DNA of 64,000 bases, from positions 434,001 through 498,000 of the forward strand of contig JADJXH010000004.1 of the NCBI GenBank assembly GCA_016715895.1. The letters run 5' to 3'. The notes below the pieces were generated by a model. That model was given only the letters and a program-made list of their open reading frames with translations, ran no database searches and had not been told where the DNA came from. Positions 9,193-19,028 of this stretch are shown here, piece by piece (position 1 is the stretch's first letter; each line of letters starts with the position of its first letter). This DNA comes from Flavobacteriales bacterium (GTDB lineage: Bacteria > Bacteroidota > Bacteroidia > Flavobacteriales_F > PHOS-HE28). The translations under genes and the position numbers were made by a program.

Positions 9193-10524
9193 TCAGTAGA
9201 GGTCGAGGCTGCGGCGCAGGTCCACCCGGGCCATCAGCAGTTCGGCCAGGCGTTGCACGTAGAGCTGCTGGGCCTGCAGGTACTGGCCCTGGTCCTGGTT
9301 GAGCTCGAAGCTGCTGGCCAGGCCGTTGGTGAACTTGATGCTGGTGCGGTCGAAGATGCGCTTGGCCAGGTCGAGGCTGGCGAGCTCGCTGCGGTAGCTC
9401 TCCTCGGCGGCGAGGGCCTTCTCGGTGCGCTCCTCGGCCTCGGCGAGCAGGCGCTGTTCGGTGGCCTTCAGGTTCACCCGCGTCTGTTCCAGGGTGATGT
9501 TGGCCTGCTTCACCTTGTTGCCCCTCATGCCGCTGCTCCAGATGGGCACCGTGAGGTTCACGCCCCACAGCGTGGCCGGGAACCAGTCGGTCTCGATGGG
9601 CCCGTCGGTGCCGAAGCTCTGCCGTTGGTGGCTCAGGAAGCCGTACAGCTTGGGCATGTAGGCGGCCTTCTGGTTGCGCACGTCCATGGTCTGCAGGCGC
9701 ACCAGGGTGTTGGCCAGCTGGTGGTCGATGTGGGTGTTGAGGTCGATGGCGCGGGCCACCAGGCTCTTCTCGTCGGCATCGTCCACGATGGTGCGCAGGT
9801 CGTCGGTGAGGTCCACGGGCGTTTCGGAGGCGAGGCCGAGCACCAGGCGCAGGTAGGCCAGGGCCACCTTCTCCTGCTGGGCGAAGCTGCGGGCGCGGTC
9901 GCGGGCGCTGGCCAGGGCGATGGCCAGGCGGTCGGTGTCGGTGTTCTCCATGAAGCCCACCTGCACCATGCCTTCGGCCTCGCGCAGGCTCTTCTCGAGC
10001 ACGGGCACGCTCTCGGCCGCAAGGCGGGCGCCTTCGCGCGCGGCCAGCGCGCCCAGGTAGGCCTTGGCGGCCTGGGCCATGGCATCGGCGCGGGCCTTCT
10101 CCAGCTCCTGCTCGCTCTGGATCCTCAGTTCGCGGGTGGCCTCCAGGCCCACCAGATAGCTGCCGTCGAAGAGCAGCTGGCTCAGCTGGGCGGCGCCGGT
10201 CACCGTCCAGGGCACACCGAACTGCACCTCCAGGAACTCCGGTTCGCCGCCGAAGAAGTTCGGCACCACGCTGGTGGGCACATCGATGTAGTTGTTCAGC
10301 CCGCCGGTGACCTCCACCTGGGGCAGGCCGATGGCGAGCACCTCCTTCACGCGGGCCCGGGCCTTGGCGGCGGCCAGTTCGCTGTTCTGCACGGCGTAGC
10401 TCTGGCGCGCGGCCAGGTCGAGCGCCTGCTTCAGGCTGAGGGCCATGGGGCCTTGGGCCACCGCTGACGGGCGGAAGGCGACCAGGGTGCAGGCAAGGGC
10501 CAGGAGGGTGGGCAGGGTTCTCAT
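9193..10524 (-). CDS. TolC-family outer membrane channel
   Basis: 443 residues, the outer-membrane exit duct of the tripartite pump. A signal peptide (about 1-24) precedes two TolC/OEP helical repeats, beginning ALSLKQALDLAARQSYAVQNSELAAAKARARV and again in the second half (GMRGNKVKQANITLEQTRVNLK). Each has the long coiled-coil helices of the family. The start ATG at 10524 shares one base with the TGA stop of the tetR-like gene (TGATG), implying coupled translation. Reading the frame further upstream enters the regulator gene out of frame, so that extension was discarded. Confidence 0.95.
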   Translation of the reverse strand: MRTLPTLLALACTLVAFRPSAVAQGPMALSLKQALDLAARQSYAVQNSELAAAKARARVKEVLAIGLPQVEVTGGLNNYIDVPTSVVPNFFGGEPEFLEVQFGVPWTVTGAAQLSQLLFDGSYLVGLEATRELRIQSEQELEKARADAMAQAAKAYLGALAAREGARLAAESVPVLEKSLREAEGMVQVGFMENTDTDRLAIALASARDRARSFAQQEKVALAYLRLVLGLASETPVDLTDDLRTIVDDADEKSLVARAIDLNTHIDHQLANTLVRLQTMDVRNQKAAYMPKLYGFLSHQRQSFGTDGPIETDWFPATLWGVNLTVPIWSSGMRGNKVKQANITLEQTRVNLKATEQRLLAEAEERTEKALAAEESYRSELASLDLAKRIFDRTSIKFTNGLASSFELNQDQGQYLQAQQLYVQRLAELLMARVDLRRSLDLY

Positions 10525-11138
10525 CAGGCGCGTTGGTTCTTGGCTTTCTTCTCCAGATAGGCGATCCCCTTCTTGCTGGCGATGCCACGGATGTGATACT
10601 CCAGGTACTTCCACAGCACGTCGGGCAGGCTGAAGCGCTCCGGGGGGAATACGCGGCCGTCCCACGTGGAATCGATCCGGGCCAGGTACAGGCGCGTGAT
10701 CACCTCCACGTCCAGGTCCTCGCGGTACAGGCCCTCGGCCACCCCTTTGCGCAGGTTGGTGGATACGCAGCTGTATATGTCCTCCCGCTCGCGGTGCTCC
10801 ATGATCTCCCACGCCCGCGGGTGGTACTTCTGCAGGTCGAACTGCACGCTGGGGTGCATCTGGCCGATCTGCCCCACCACGAAGCGCATGATCTCCTCGT
10901 TCTCGTCGATCGCGTTCAGCCCGCGCTCGCAGATGCCGGTGATCGCGTCGCGGTGGAGGTCGCAGGTCATGGCCACGGCCTGCTCCACCAGGTCGTTCTT
11001 GTCGGTGAAGTGCTCGTAGAGGGTCTTCTTGCTGACGCGGAGCTGGGTGGCCACCTCGTCCATCGTCATGCTCTTGATGCCCAGGCGCATGAACAGCTTG
11101 AGGGCCTGTTCGAGGAGTTCGCGCTTCTTGGCGTCCAT
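10524..11138 (-). CDS. TetR-family repressor of the efflux operon
   Basis: 204 residues. An N-terminal helix-turn-helix (about 5-50: KRELLEQALKLFMRLGIKS, VATQLRVSKKTLYEHFTDK) has the typical TetR spacing. The C-terminal ligand-binding domain is not conserved enough to suggest an inducer. Being first in the tetR-tolC-MFP-RND run, it most likely represses the whole operon. The start was set at 11138; the open frame continues 61 codons further but crosses the promoter region. A perfect TACGTTTG box lies 25 nt upstream of this ATG, with repeats just behind it that could be the operator. Confidence 0.92.
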   Translation of the reverse strand: MDAKKRELLEQALKLFMRLGIKSMTMDEVATQLRVSKKTLYEHFTDKNDLVEQAVAMTCDLHRDAITGICERGLNAIDENEEIMRFVVGQIGQMHPSVQFDLQKYHPRAWEIMEHREREDIYSCVSTNLRKGVAEGLYREDLDVEVITRLYLARIDSTWDGRVFPPERFSLPDVLWKYLEYHIRGIASKKGIAYLEKKAKNQRA

Positions 11139-11163
11139 GAGGGAGGTGGGGCGGAAAGGGCCG

Positions 11164-11208
11164 CAAACGTAGTGAACAGCGGAAACGTTTTGTAACACGT
11201 TTTGTTTC
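11164..11208 (-). promoter_or_regulatory. Promoter and candidate TetR operator of the efflux operon
   Basis: On the minus strand, TACGTTTG (11171-11164) matches the Bacteroidota -7 consensus TAnnTTTG exactly. Immediately upstream, ACGTTTTGT occurs twice in direct orientation (plus-strand 11185-11193 and 11197-11205, 12-bp period). The second copy lies inside an imperfect inverted repeat AACA-CGTTT-TGTT. Spacing to the -7 box fits a repressor site overlapping the -33 region. Confidence 0.55.
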
Positions 11209-11403
11209 CCGTGTGATGGGCGGTTGATGAACGGGGATGAACGGCGGCCTGGCCGAGCGGCAAGGCCGACGAACCGCGATGCGCGTGGAAGTGCGGCGGA
11301 CCGGACGGCGATCTCGGGCAATCAGGACCGGCTAGGGTGCACCTGGGCGTTCGGCGGTCCTCCGACCGCTCGTGCGGTCAGAGAACCCGCAGATGCACCA
11401 CGC

Positions 11404-14210
11404 TCACGGCAGCTGGTCGGTGCGCGTGCTGTTCGGCGTGGTGCCGCCGATGCTCAGCAGCACCTGATCGCGATCGTTCTTGTTGCCGGTGTACTTCACC
11501 AGACCATCCATGTTCACATCGGCCGCGCTGTACATGCCGCTCAAGACACTGTTCGGCGTGGTGCCCCCGATGCTCACCAGGATGGGGTCGCGGTCGTTGT
11601 TGCTTCCGGTGTACTTGATGGTGCCATCGAAGTTCACATCACCGGCCCACAGGCACAGGGTACCGCTGTTGTTCTTCCGGGTGTCCGTGCCGAACACCGC
11701 CGTACCCGGCGCCGTGAGGTCGATGTACGGGCTGGTGGAGAAGTCGACCGGTTGTGCGGTCATTACGCCTAGGTGGTTGCGGTGGCGCACGGCCACGTGG
11801 TACTGGCCGTTGGGATCGGGGGCGAAGGTCGGGATACTGATACCGCCTGCCCGTTCCACGCGGCCGTTGGAATAGAGCAACCGGCTCGCGGAAGCGACCA
11901 CGATGGACGGGTCCACCGCATCCCGGTATTCGACGACGATCCAATCGATGATGCCGCTGGACGGGAAGTTGAGTGTCCACCCAGCGACCTCGCCGCCACC
12001 ACCGCCCGCATGCATATAGCCCAGGGCCGTGTAGGGCTCGGTGGTCGGCAACAGGCCAAGATCGTTCAGGGTGGGGCTCATGGTGCCGGTGCTGAAGGGT
12101 CCATCGAGCATGACGCGGATGGAGATGCTCGGATCGATGCGCACACGGAAGAAACCCTTGTTGGAGGGGATATTATCCGCCACGCCTGCACAAAGCAGGT
12201 CCCCGCTTTCCGAGAACAGCAACGCACCCCCGCAGCTCTGCCCGAGGCTGCTCCCGGTGAGCCAGCCTGTTGCGGCATCCCGGGCGGCGAGGTAGGCCTG
12301 GCCGCTGAAGACCTTGTTGCCACGCACGGCCAGGGCGTTCCCTTCCATGGGTTGGCGAGGTAGAATGGCGCCGGTGTACGCGTTCAGCACAAGAAGGTCC
12401 CACGTGAGGATGTTCTCACCACCCCAGATGCCATCCACCCGGCCCACCCAGAGCCGGTCACCGTCCAAGGCCATCTGCTGCGCCGAACTTCCTGCTGCAC
12501 AATCGGCGACGAACGGGAGCACGGTACCGGTGGAAAGTCGGATGGCCGCCACTGCGTTGCGCCCCGTACCGCCAACGGCGGTGATGTGGCCGCACACGTA
12601 CAGCGTATCCCGGCGGAGCAACAGCTTCTTCGGCTCATCGCCGGGCGCCACCGGCAGGTTCCACGGAAGCACCGCCGCGGTGGTGCGCGACAACGCCCGA
12701 GGCCCAGGCGGGGCGTTCCGCCCAGGAAGGCGAAGGTGCCACAGGCCACCAGGGTATCACCGCTCACAACGATGGCGTTCACATCGCCCAGGGTGGCACC
12801 GCCGCTCCACGAAAGCACCGCACCGGTGAGCGGGTCGAGCGCCACCATGTTCGCACGCGTCACGCCCCCCACCGAGGTGAACGACCCGGCGGCATACAGG
12901 GTACCGTCAGCGCCCTGGGCCAGCGAGCGCACCTCGCCGTTCACCCCCGGGTCCCAGGGCAAGGGAAGTCCGGTGGTTTGATCGTAAGCGGCGATGCTCC
13001 GACGCGACAGTCCGCACCGGGAGAACGCACCGCCGACGAAAATGCCCGACCCCTGCGCCGCGATGCACCATGCGGCCTCGCCGTGAACGCTCGCGCGCCA
13101 ATCGCCGATGGCCGGCGCGGCGGTGCCCGGCAGCCCCAACGCCACCAAGCGGTGGCGGAATACGGCATCCACACGCTCGAACGCGCCGGTCGCATAGACC
13201 ACATCGTTCAGCACGGCGATGCCTTCCACAGCGCCGTCGAGGTCCTTGGTCCAGGTGGACAGCGACGCTATGGTGCCGGCCGAAACAATGGCGATGCGGT
13301 TGCGTGTGGAGCCGTTCACCTGCGTGAACGTGCCCCCGAGCAGGATGGACGACCCGGAGAGGGCCATGCAATTCACCGTTCCGTTCGTGTTCGGGTTCCA
13401 GTTCAGCACGAAGTTGCCCGTCGGGTTCAACGATGCGGCGCCACCGCGCGCGATGCCGTTCACCGTGGTCAGATCGCCGCCGATGTACACGGCCGAGGCG
13501 GTGGCGATGGCACAACGCACCTTGTCGTCCACGGTGGGTGCCCAGGTGGTGAGCACGTGGTTGCTCACGGTGAAGGAGGCGATGCGCGATCGCGCCGATC
13601 CGTTCACCTGCGTGAAGTCGCCACCCACGTAGAGCCGGCCGCTGTTCAGGGCCATGCACCGCACCGTGTCGTTCGCTGTGGCCTGGGTCCATGCCACGTT
13701 GGTGCCGGTGGAGCGGCGCACGGCCGCCAGGTTGGTCCGTGCCGCACCGTTCACGGTGGTGAGGCCGCCACCGAAGTACAGGGTGTCGCCTTTGATGAGC
13801 ATGGTGCGCACCGAACCCACCACCACCGGGGCCCATGCCGCCACCGAGCCGTCCGGCAGGATGTGGGCGAGGCGGGCGCGTGGCAGGCCACCGACCACGC
13901 TGAAGTCACCACCAATGTACCAGCCCCCGGCGCCATCGGGCAGCGCGCACCGCACCGCCCCGTCCGGGTTCGGCGACCGCCGCACCACGAGCCCGCTGGT
14001 CGCGTTGAACTCCACGCAGTTCTCAAGCTCCCGCGGGTCGCGCACCTGCACGAAGTCACCCCCCACGAAGATCCGGTCGCGCACGGTGTCCTCCAGGATC
14101 GCGATCCCGCTGCCGGTAAGGCCCCAGCACAGACTGTCGAGCGCGTATTGCTGTGCGGATGCGAGCTGCGCGGTCGTGATGCAGAGCAGAAGGGTGCATG
14201 TCCGGTTCAT
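11404..14210 (-). pseudogene. Secreted beta-propeller protein with shared C-terminal module, frameshifted
   Basis: Two overlapping frames make one protein. From ATG 14210 a signal peptide (MNRTCTLLLCITTAQLASAQ) leads into many propeller blades of the type YxGGxFxxVNGxxR(S/N)RIA, up to about base 12710. The same repeat pattern then continues in another frame (LSRTTAAVLPWNL, LYVCGHITAVGGTGRNA) to the stop at 11404. The total span, 2807 nt, is one base short of a multiple of three, so one missing base near 12695-12712 explains everything; repaired length is about 935 residues. The last ~237 residues (from about 12117) are the C-terminal module also found in the genes at 19029 and 51767, ending with two DxNxDG...NDRD loops and QLP. 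Whether this is a real mutation or a sequencing error cannot be decided. Exported surface protein, function unknown. Confidence 0.8.
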
Positions 14211-14266
14211 CGGCTGTGGAGCATTGATCAACGGCAAAGCTTCCTGTCGGGACGGTGGTGCGCCAT

Positions 14267-14307
14267 AACCCGTTCGGGTTGATCCGGTCGCTTCACCCGC
14301 ATGGGTT
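14267..14307. promoter_or_regulatory. Two AACCCG-NN-CGGGTT palindromes between divergent genes
   Basis: 14267-14280 is a perfect inverted repeat AACCCG-TT-CGGGTT; 14294-14307 is a copy with one mismatch in each half (CACCCG-CA-TGGGTT). They lie 56 nt before the propeller gene start (14210) and 36 nt before the kinase start (14344). The same palindrome occurs at 17368 and 21455. Probable binding sites for the response regulator encoded at 16725 (inference). Confidence 0.6.
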
Positions 14308-14331
14308 ATTGCCGGTGCCACGCGCACCACG

Positions 14332-14339
14332 CACCTTCG
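14332..14339 (+). promoter_or_regulatory. Promoter-like box abutting the NarL-type kinase start
   Basis: CACCTTCG ends 4 nt before the ATG at 14344. It is a weak variant of the TAnnTTTG element seen at the same distance in several other genes, and would give a leaderless mRNA. Confidence 0.3.
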
Positions 14340-14343
14340 CAGC

Positions 14344-16695
14344 ATGACCGGCCGTGCCCTTGTCCTCCTGCTGCTGCTTGCGCCCTGGCACGGGGCGTTG
14401 GCGCAGGCCGTCAACATCGGCAGGCTCCAGCGCGAACTGGCGAATGCGCGTTTGAGCGATGCCGACCGGGCGCGCAAGCTGGAACGCCTGGCGTGGTACC
14501 AGCGCGATACGGACCCGGTGAGCGCGATGGAGGCGGCGCAGCAGGCGATCGCGCTGGCCGAGCGCCTCAACGACCCTTCGTTGCTGGGCAGTGCGATCCC
14601 GCGCCGGGTGGCGGCCAGGCAGACGAGCGGATACTATGGTGGCGAGGCGGCGGAGCTGGAACGGGCCGTGCAGCTGCTCACCCAGCACGGACCACAGGAG
14701 GACCTGGGTTACGCGCATTGGTGCCTGCACATCGACCGTTGCGAGGAAGCTGGCGAGGACAGCGTGGCGCTTGTGCACTACGCCAAGGCGCTCGAAGGCT
14801 TCGAGCGCCACCGTTCGGCCACGGGCCTGTACTGGGCACTGGGCGTGACCAAGTATGGTGGATCGGCCGACCCGGAAACGGTGCAACGCGCCAGCGATCG
14901 CATCGCGGAGGTCATCACCGCCTCGCGCGACACCTTTCTGCTCATCCAGCTGCAGCTGGACAGTGCCATGGAGGCCATCACCACCGAGGCGTTCATGCGC
15001 ACCCTGCACCATTGCGCCGTTGCGGAAGCGCTCATCCAGCGCACCGGCGCGCTCCTGCACGAGCGCGCGGCCTGCCGCATGCGCGCCTTCGCCGCGAACG
15101 AACTGGCCGATCAGGACCTGGCCCTACGGAACGCCCTTCGGGCACACACACTGTCCAAGGCGCTGCGGTCGAACGCCATGAACGTGGAGACCGGCCGGGA
15201 GCTCGCGGAGCTCCACATCGACTTCGGGGATCTCGCCTCGGCACTGGAGCATCTGAAGGAGGCGCTCGACCTCCTGGAGGGGGTCGAACAGGCGCACGTC
15301 AAGGCGACGCTGCTGGGCACCTATGGTGCCTGCCTCCTGGAGCTGGGCCGGCTGGATACCGCGTTGCGGTCCCTGCAGCGGGCGCTGGAACTGGTGCGCG
15401 GCCCGCAGGCGATCACCATGGTGCAGGGCGAGCGCGTGGAGGAGGCGGCCATCCTGCTGGACCTGGGCAAGGTGTGCCGTCGGCTGGGGCGCTTCGGTCA
15501 GGCCCAGGCCTACATCGAGGAGGGCCTCGCGCTCGCCCAACATCCCGGGCTGCGCATCGATCGGGCGTGGCTGCGGGTGGAGCACGCGCGGATCCTGGCG
15601 CATGGCGATGCGGACGATCGCCGTGCCGCCCTTCGCGATCTGGACAGCCTCATCACCCTCGCTGCCCGCGAAGGCTGGCTGGAGACCTGGCGCGATGCCC
15701 TGTTCGCGCAGCACGAAGTGCATGAGGCGAACGGCAACACGCCGGAGGCCCTGGCCTCCCTTCGGCTCTACCTCACCGCCAAGGACAGCCTGTTGGACCT
15801 CGAACGCATCAAGGACCTGAACGCCTTGAACGTCCGTTTCGCCTCGGAACGCAAGGATGCGGAACTGGAGGAGCTGTCCGCCACGAACGCCGCGCAGGAA
15901 AGCGAGCTCGCGGCCCACCGCCGGCGTAACCTCGTGCTGGCCGCGGGCTTCGGCGTGGTAGCCGTGGTGGGGGCGCTCCTCTTCCTGCTCCTGCGCAACG
16001 CACGCCGCAGCCGTCGTGCGCTCGCGGAGAAGAACGCGGCCATCCTGGAGGCGCAGGCCCGGCTGTTGGAGAGCGAGCGGGCGCGCGAGGCTTCCGAAGT
16101 ACGCACGCGCATCGCACGCGACGTGCACGACCAGCTCGGCAGCGACCTCACCAAGCTCGCGCTGCTGAGCACCGAGGCCAGGGAGCTCGCGCAGAGCGAC
16201 GTGCGGGCCGTGCCCGCCCTGGCCGACGACATCGAGCGCATCGCCGGGGAGGCCAACCGCTCCCTGGGCGACATCGTCTGGTCCATCGACCCGCACCACG
16301 ACTCCCTGGCGGGCCTGACCGAACGCGTGCGGGCCCATGCCGAGCGCATGCTCAAGTGGAGCAAGGTGGAGCACACGATAGACTGTGTGCACGAAGGGCC
16401 GGACCGCACACTGGAACCGGCGATGAAGCGCGACATCTACCTCATCTTCCGGGAGGCGCTGAACAATGCGGTGAAGTACGCCAAGGCGGAACGGATCGAT
16501 GCGCGCTTCCACACAAGCCCGACCACGCTCGCGTTCGACGTGAAGGACAACGGGGCGGGCATCGGGGCGGACAAGGTGGAGGGGCACGGCTTGGAGAACA
16601 TGCGGCACCGTGCGGAACGCTGCGGGGCCCGCCTCACGGTGGAAAGCGGCGATGGCCGGGGCACGCGCATCCACCTGCGGATGGAGCTTCCCTGA
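14344..16695 (+). CDS. TPR sensor histidine kinase, NarL/HisKA_3 type
   Basis: 783 residues. Signal peptide (1-21), a long TPR-rich periplasmic region (about 25-480), a coiled coil, one membrane helix (about 525-550, LVLAAGFGVVAVVGALLFLLL), then a HisKA_3 dimerisation domain with the likely phospho-histidine H595 in RIARDVHDQLGSDLTKL. A HATPase domain follows with an N box (FREALNNAVKYAKA) and a G box (DNGAGIG, HGLENMRHRAE). This architecture is common in Bacteroidota and pairs with LuxR-type regulators, one of which follows 29 nt downstream. Palindromes at 14267-14307 lie in front, so the system may autoregulate. The sensed signal is unknown; TPR sensors of this type often respond to protein or envelope cues. 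Confidence 0.95.
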   Translation: MTGRALVLLLLLAPWHGALAQAVNIGRLQRELANARLSDADRARKLERLAWYQRDTDPVSAMEAAQQAIALAERLNDPSLLGSAIPRRVAARQTSGYYGGEAAELERAVQLLTQHGPQEDLGYAHWCLHIDRCEEAGEDSVALVHYAKALEGFERHRSATGLYWALGVTKYGGSADPETVQRASDRIAEVITASRDTFLLIQLQLDSAMEAITTEAFMRTLHHCAVAEALIQRTGALLHERAACRMRAFAANELADQDLALRNALRAHTLSKALRSNAMNVETGRELAELHIDFGDLASALEHLKEALDLLEGVEQAHVKATLLGTYGACLLELGRLDTALRSLQRALELVRGPQAITMVQGERVEEAAILLDLGKVCRRLGRFGQAQAYIEEGLALAQHPGLRIDRAWLRVEHARILAHGDADDRRAALRDLDSLITLAAREGWLETWRDALFAQHEVHEANGNTPEALASLRLYLTAKDSLLDLERIKDLNALNVRFASERKDAELEELSATNAAQESELAAHRRRNLVLAAGFGVVAVVGALLFLLLRNARRSRRALAEKNAAILEAQARLLESERAREASEVRTRIARDVHDQLGSDLTKLALLSTEARELAQSDVRAVPALADDIERIAGEANRSLGDIVWSIDPHHDSLAGLTERVRAHAERMLKWSKVEHTIDCVHEGPDRTLEPAMKRDIYLIFREALNNAVKYAKAERIDARFHTSPTTLAFDVKDNGAGIGADKVEGHGLENMRHRAERCGARLTVESGDGRGTRIHLRMELP

Positions 16696-16724
16696 AGCCG
16701 GGGGACCACGTATTTTGCGGTCGC

Positions 16725-17369
16725 ATGGCCGCATCCCCCATTCGCATCGCCATCGTGGAGGACGACGATGAACTGCGTGCGCTCATCCGTCGGCGCATTG
16801 AACGGGCCGGGGACATGCAGGTGGTGCGCGTCTTCGAGAGCGGTGATGCGTACCTGGACAAGCTGCCCGAGCTGGAGCTGCACGTGGTGCTGATGGACAT
16901 CAACATGGAGGGGCGGAACGGCATCGACACCGTACGGGAGGCGAAGCGCCTGAAGCCGGAGGTGCAGTACCTGATGCTCACCATCTTCGAGAACCCGGCG
17001 TACATCTTCGAGGCCTTGTGCTCAGGGGCCACCGGCTACCTGCTGAAGAGCACCCCGGCCGAGGAGCTGCTCGAGGCCGTCCGCGACATCCACCGGGGTG
17101 GCTCACCCATGAACAGCGCCATCGCCAGGTTGGTGGTGAACAGTTTCCAGAAAGAGACCCAACAGCGCATCAACGACGACAAGCTGAGCGAACGCGAGAA
17201 GCAGGTGCTCGATGGGCTGGCCGCTGGTCTGCAGTACAAGGAAATCGCCGACAAGCTGGATCTGAGCACCGAGACGGTCCGCGTGCACGTGCGGCGCATC
17301 TACAGCAAACTGCAGGTGAACGGGCGCATGGAGGCGATCCGGAAGGTGTATCCCGGGGCATCGCGCTAA
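16725..17369 (+). CDS. NarL/LuxR-family response regulator
   Basis: 214 residues. The receiver domain has acidic residues D13-D15, phospho-acceptor D58 (VVLMDINMEG) and lysine in YLLKST. A LuxR-type helix-turn-helix (about 150-210) contains LSEREKQVLDGLAAG, YKEIADKLDLSTETVRVHV and RIYSKL. It follows the HisKA_3 kinase by 29 nt and is almost certainly its partner. Regulators of this class bind short inverted repeats as dimers. The repeated palindrome AACCCG-NN-CGGGTT around this locus, including one copy overlapping this gene's own TAA stop (17368), is the obvious candidate site. Confidence 0.95.
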   Translation: MAASPIRIAIVEDDDELRALIRRRIERAGDMQVVRVFESGDAYLDKLPELELHVVLMDINMEGRNGIDTVREAKRLKPEVQYLMLTIFENPAYIFEALCSGATGYLLKSTPAEELLEAVRDIHRGGSPMNSAIARLVVNSFQKETQQRINDDKLSEREKQVLDGLAAGLQYKEIADKLDLSTETVRVHVRRIYSKLQVNGRMEAIRKVYPGASR

Positions 17370-17381
17370 CCCGTATGGGTT
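17368..17381. promoter_or_regulatory. AACCCG-NN-CGGGTT palindrome, FGE-like operon
   Basis: AACCCG-TA-TGGGTT, one mismatch from perfect, overlapping the stop codon of the regulator gene and 66 nt before the ATG at 17448. Third copy of the local palindrome; likely controls the 17448-21368 pair. Confidence 0.55.
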
Positions 17382-17447
17382 ATTGAGCCGGACACCGGTG
17401 CGGCATTGCTTCGCACTCACCTGGACCAACAGGTCCGGGCCGCCACC

Positions 17448-19016
17448 ATGAGGTCCTCTTCCGCCCTTCTCGCCCTATCCGTTGCCCTCTTCTGGGGAAG
17501 CGCATCGGCCAACAACATCCAGGTATCGAACACCACGCTCACCGGCAACACCGGCACCGAGGTGATGGTGCAGTTCGACATCGGCTGGGAGAACAGTTGG
17601 CGTGGCAATGGTGTGTCCAATTGGGATGCGGCCTGGGTGTTCGTGAAGTTCAAGCTCCCCGGTGATGGCGGCTTCTCCCATGTGCTCCTGGAACCGAGCG
17701 GCCATGTCGCTCCCACTGGAAGCCTGGTGGAGCCCGGTCTTGTGCAACCGGGATCGGCCTACAACGCCAGCACCAACCCCGCCGTGGGGGTGTTCATCCG
17801 CCGTGATGCGGATGGCACCGGCACCTTCAGCGCCACGGGCGTCCAGCTGCGGTGGAACTACGGCGCGCTCGGCTTCGCGTTCCAGGACATCCGCGAGGTG
17901 CGCGTGTACGCCATCGAAATGGTCCACATCAACCAAGGGGCGTTCCACCTGGGTACCGGCGGGACGGAGACGAACGCGTTCCGCAACGGCGCGACAGGCC
18001 AGCCGTACCAGATCTTCCAGGAGGGCGGCACCATCAACATCGCCAGCGGGCAATTGTGGGCCGACGGAGCGATCGAAGCCGGCACCCTCCCGCCTGCTTT
18101 TCCGAAAGGCTATGCGGCGAGCTACATGATGAAGTACGAGATGAGCCAGCAGCAGTACGTCGACTTCCTGAACAGCCTCACCCGCACCCAACAGGCCGCG
18201 CGTGTGGAGAGCGACATCAGCCCGGGCACCTCGGTGATCGCGTTCCCTTATGTGATGACGGAGAACACCATCGTGGAGGACCGCAACGGCATCCGCTGCA
18301 ACGCCACGGTGGACCCGCAAAGCAGCATCGTGTTCTACTGCGACGCCAACGGCAACGGCACGGGTGGTGAGCCGGACGATGGGCAGTGGGTCGCGTGCAA
18401 CAACCTGATGACGAAGGATGTACTCGCCTTCCTGGACTGGAGCGGCCTGCGGGTGATGACCGAGTTCGAGTACGAGAAGGCCTGCCGCGGTCCGCTGCCG
18501 CCTGTGGCGAACGAGTTCCCCTGGAGGACCACCACGATCGTGCCGGCCAATGCGTACACGCTGAGCAACGCCTTCACCACCACCGAAAGCGTTGCCACCG
18601 GCTATTCCACCAGCGCAGGCAATGCCAACTATGGCTTCTCCGAAACCATGCGGGTAGGCATCTTCGCCGCCAACGCCGCCAATACCGGGCGCACGACCGC
18701 AGGGGCCAGCTACTACGGCATCATGGAATTGGCCGGCAACCTATGGGAGGTCACCATCAGCGCTGGCAATGCCGCCGGGCGGGCCTACACCGGTATTCAC
18801 GGTAACGGCGCGCTCTCCCTGACCGGGGGACACGATGTACCCAACTGGCCTGTATTGTCGACGAATAATGAGCTCGGGGCACGTGGCGGGGCGCTGACCA
18901 CGGTCTTCTTCGATGCGGGTATGCTCCGGGTCTCGGACCGGTACCAGGGTGCAAGCTTCAGTAGTGTAAGCCGCCTTGAATCCACTGGTTGCCGCGGTAT
19001 CCGTACCGCACCCTGA
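17448..19016 (+). CDS. Secreted FGE-sulfatase/SUMF1-like domain protein
   Basis: 522 residues, exported by a signal peptide (MRSSSALLALSVALFWGSASA). The first ~150 residues are a beta-rich domain (VQFDIGWENSWR, NWDAAWVFVKF) often found in front of SUMF1-like domains in this phylum. From about 157 a formylglycine-generating-enzyme-like fold follows: MVHINQGAFHLGTGG, MKYEMSQQQYVDFLN, LRVMTEFEYEKACRG, MELAGNLWEVTIS, and GCRGIRTAP at the end. Many members of this fold are not enzymes but surface or lectin-like proteins, and no pair of catalytic cysteines of the true FGE type was recognised, so sulfatase activation is not claimed. It is followed after 12 nt by the repeat protein at 19029, so the two are probably co-transcribed. 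Confidence 0.85.
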   Translation: MRSSSALLALSVALFWGSASANNIQVSNTTLTGNTGTEVMVQFDIGWENSWRGNGVSNWDAAWVFVKFKLPGDGGFSHVLLEPSGHVAPTGSLVEPGLVQPGSAYNASTNPAVGVFIRRDADGTGTFSATGVQLRWNYGALGFAFQDIREVRVYAIEMVHINQGAFHLGTGGTETNAFRNGATGQPYQIFQEGGTINIASGQLWADGAIEAGTLPPAFPKGYAASYMMKYEMSQQQYVDFLNSLTRTQQAARVESDISPGTSVIAFPYVMTENTIVEDRNGIRCNATVDPQSSIVFYCDANGNGTGGEPDDGQWVACNNLMTKDVLAFLDWSGLRVMTEFEYEKACRGPLPPVANEFPWRTTTIVPANAYTLSNAFTTTESVATGYSTSAGNANYGFSETMRVGIFAANAANTGRTTAGASYYGIMELAGNLWEVTISAGNAAGRAYTGIHGNGALSLTGGHDVPNWPVLSTNNELGARGGALTTVFFDAGMLRVSDRYQGASFSSVSRLESTGCRGIRTAP

Positions 19017-19028
19017 GCGTTCACGGCG

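Noticed and set aside
4464..9302. A very long plus-strand frame (1612 codons) through the efflux genes
   Set aside because: It is the reverse of the RND pump and adaptor genes. Its product is rich in H, E, D, G and A without domain sense, as expected of an antisense frame in high-G+C DNA.
17448..19016. FGE-like protein as a true sulfatase activator
   Set aside because: No recognised catalytic cysteine pair and no sulfatase gene nearby; the fold is widely used for non-enzymatic secreted proteins.
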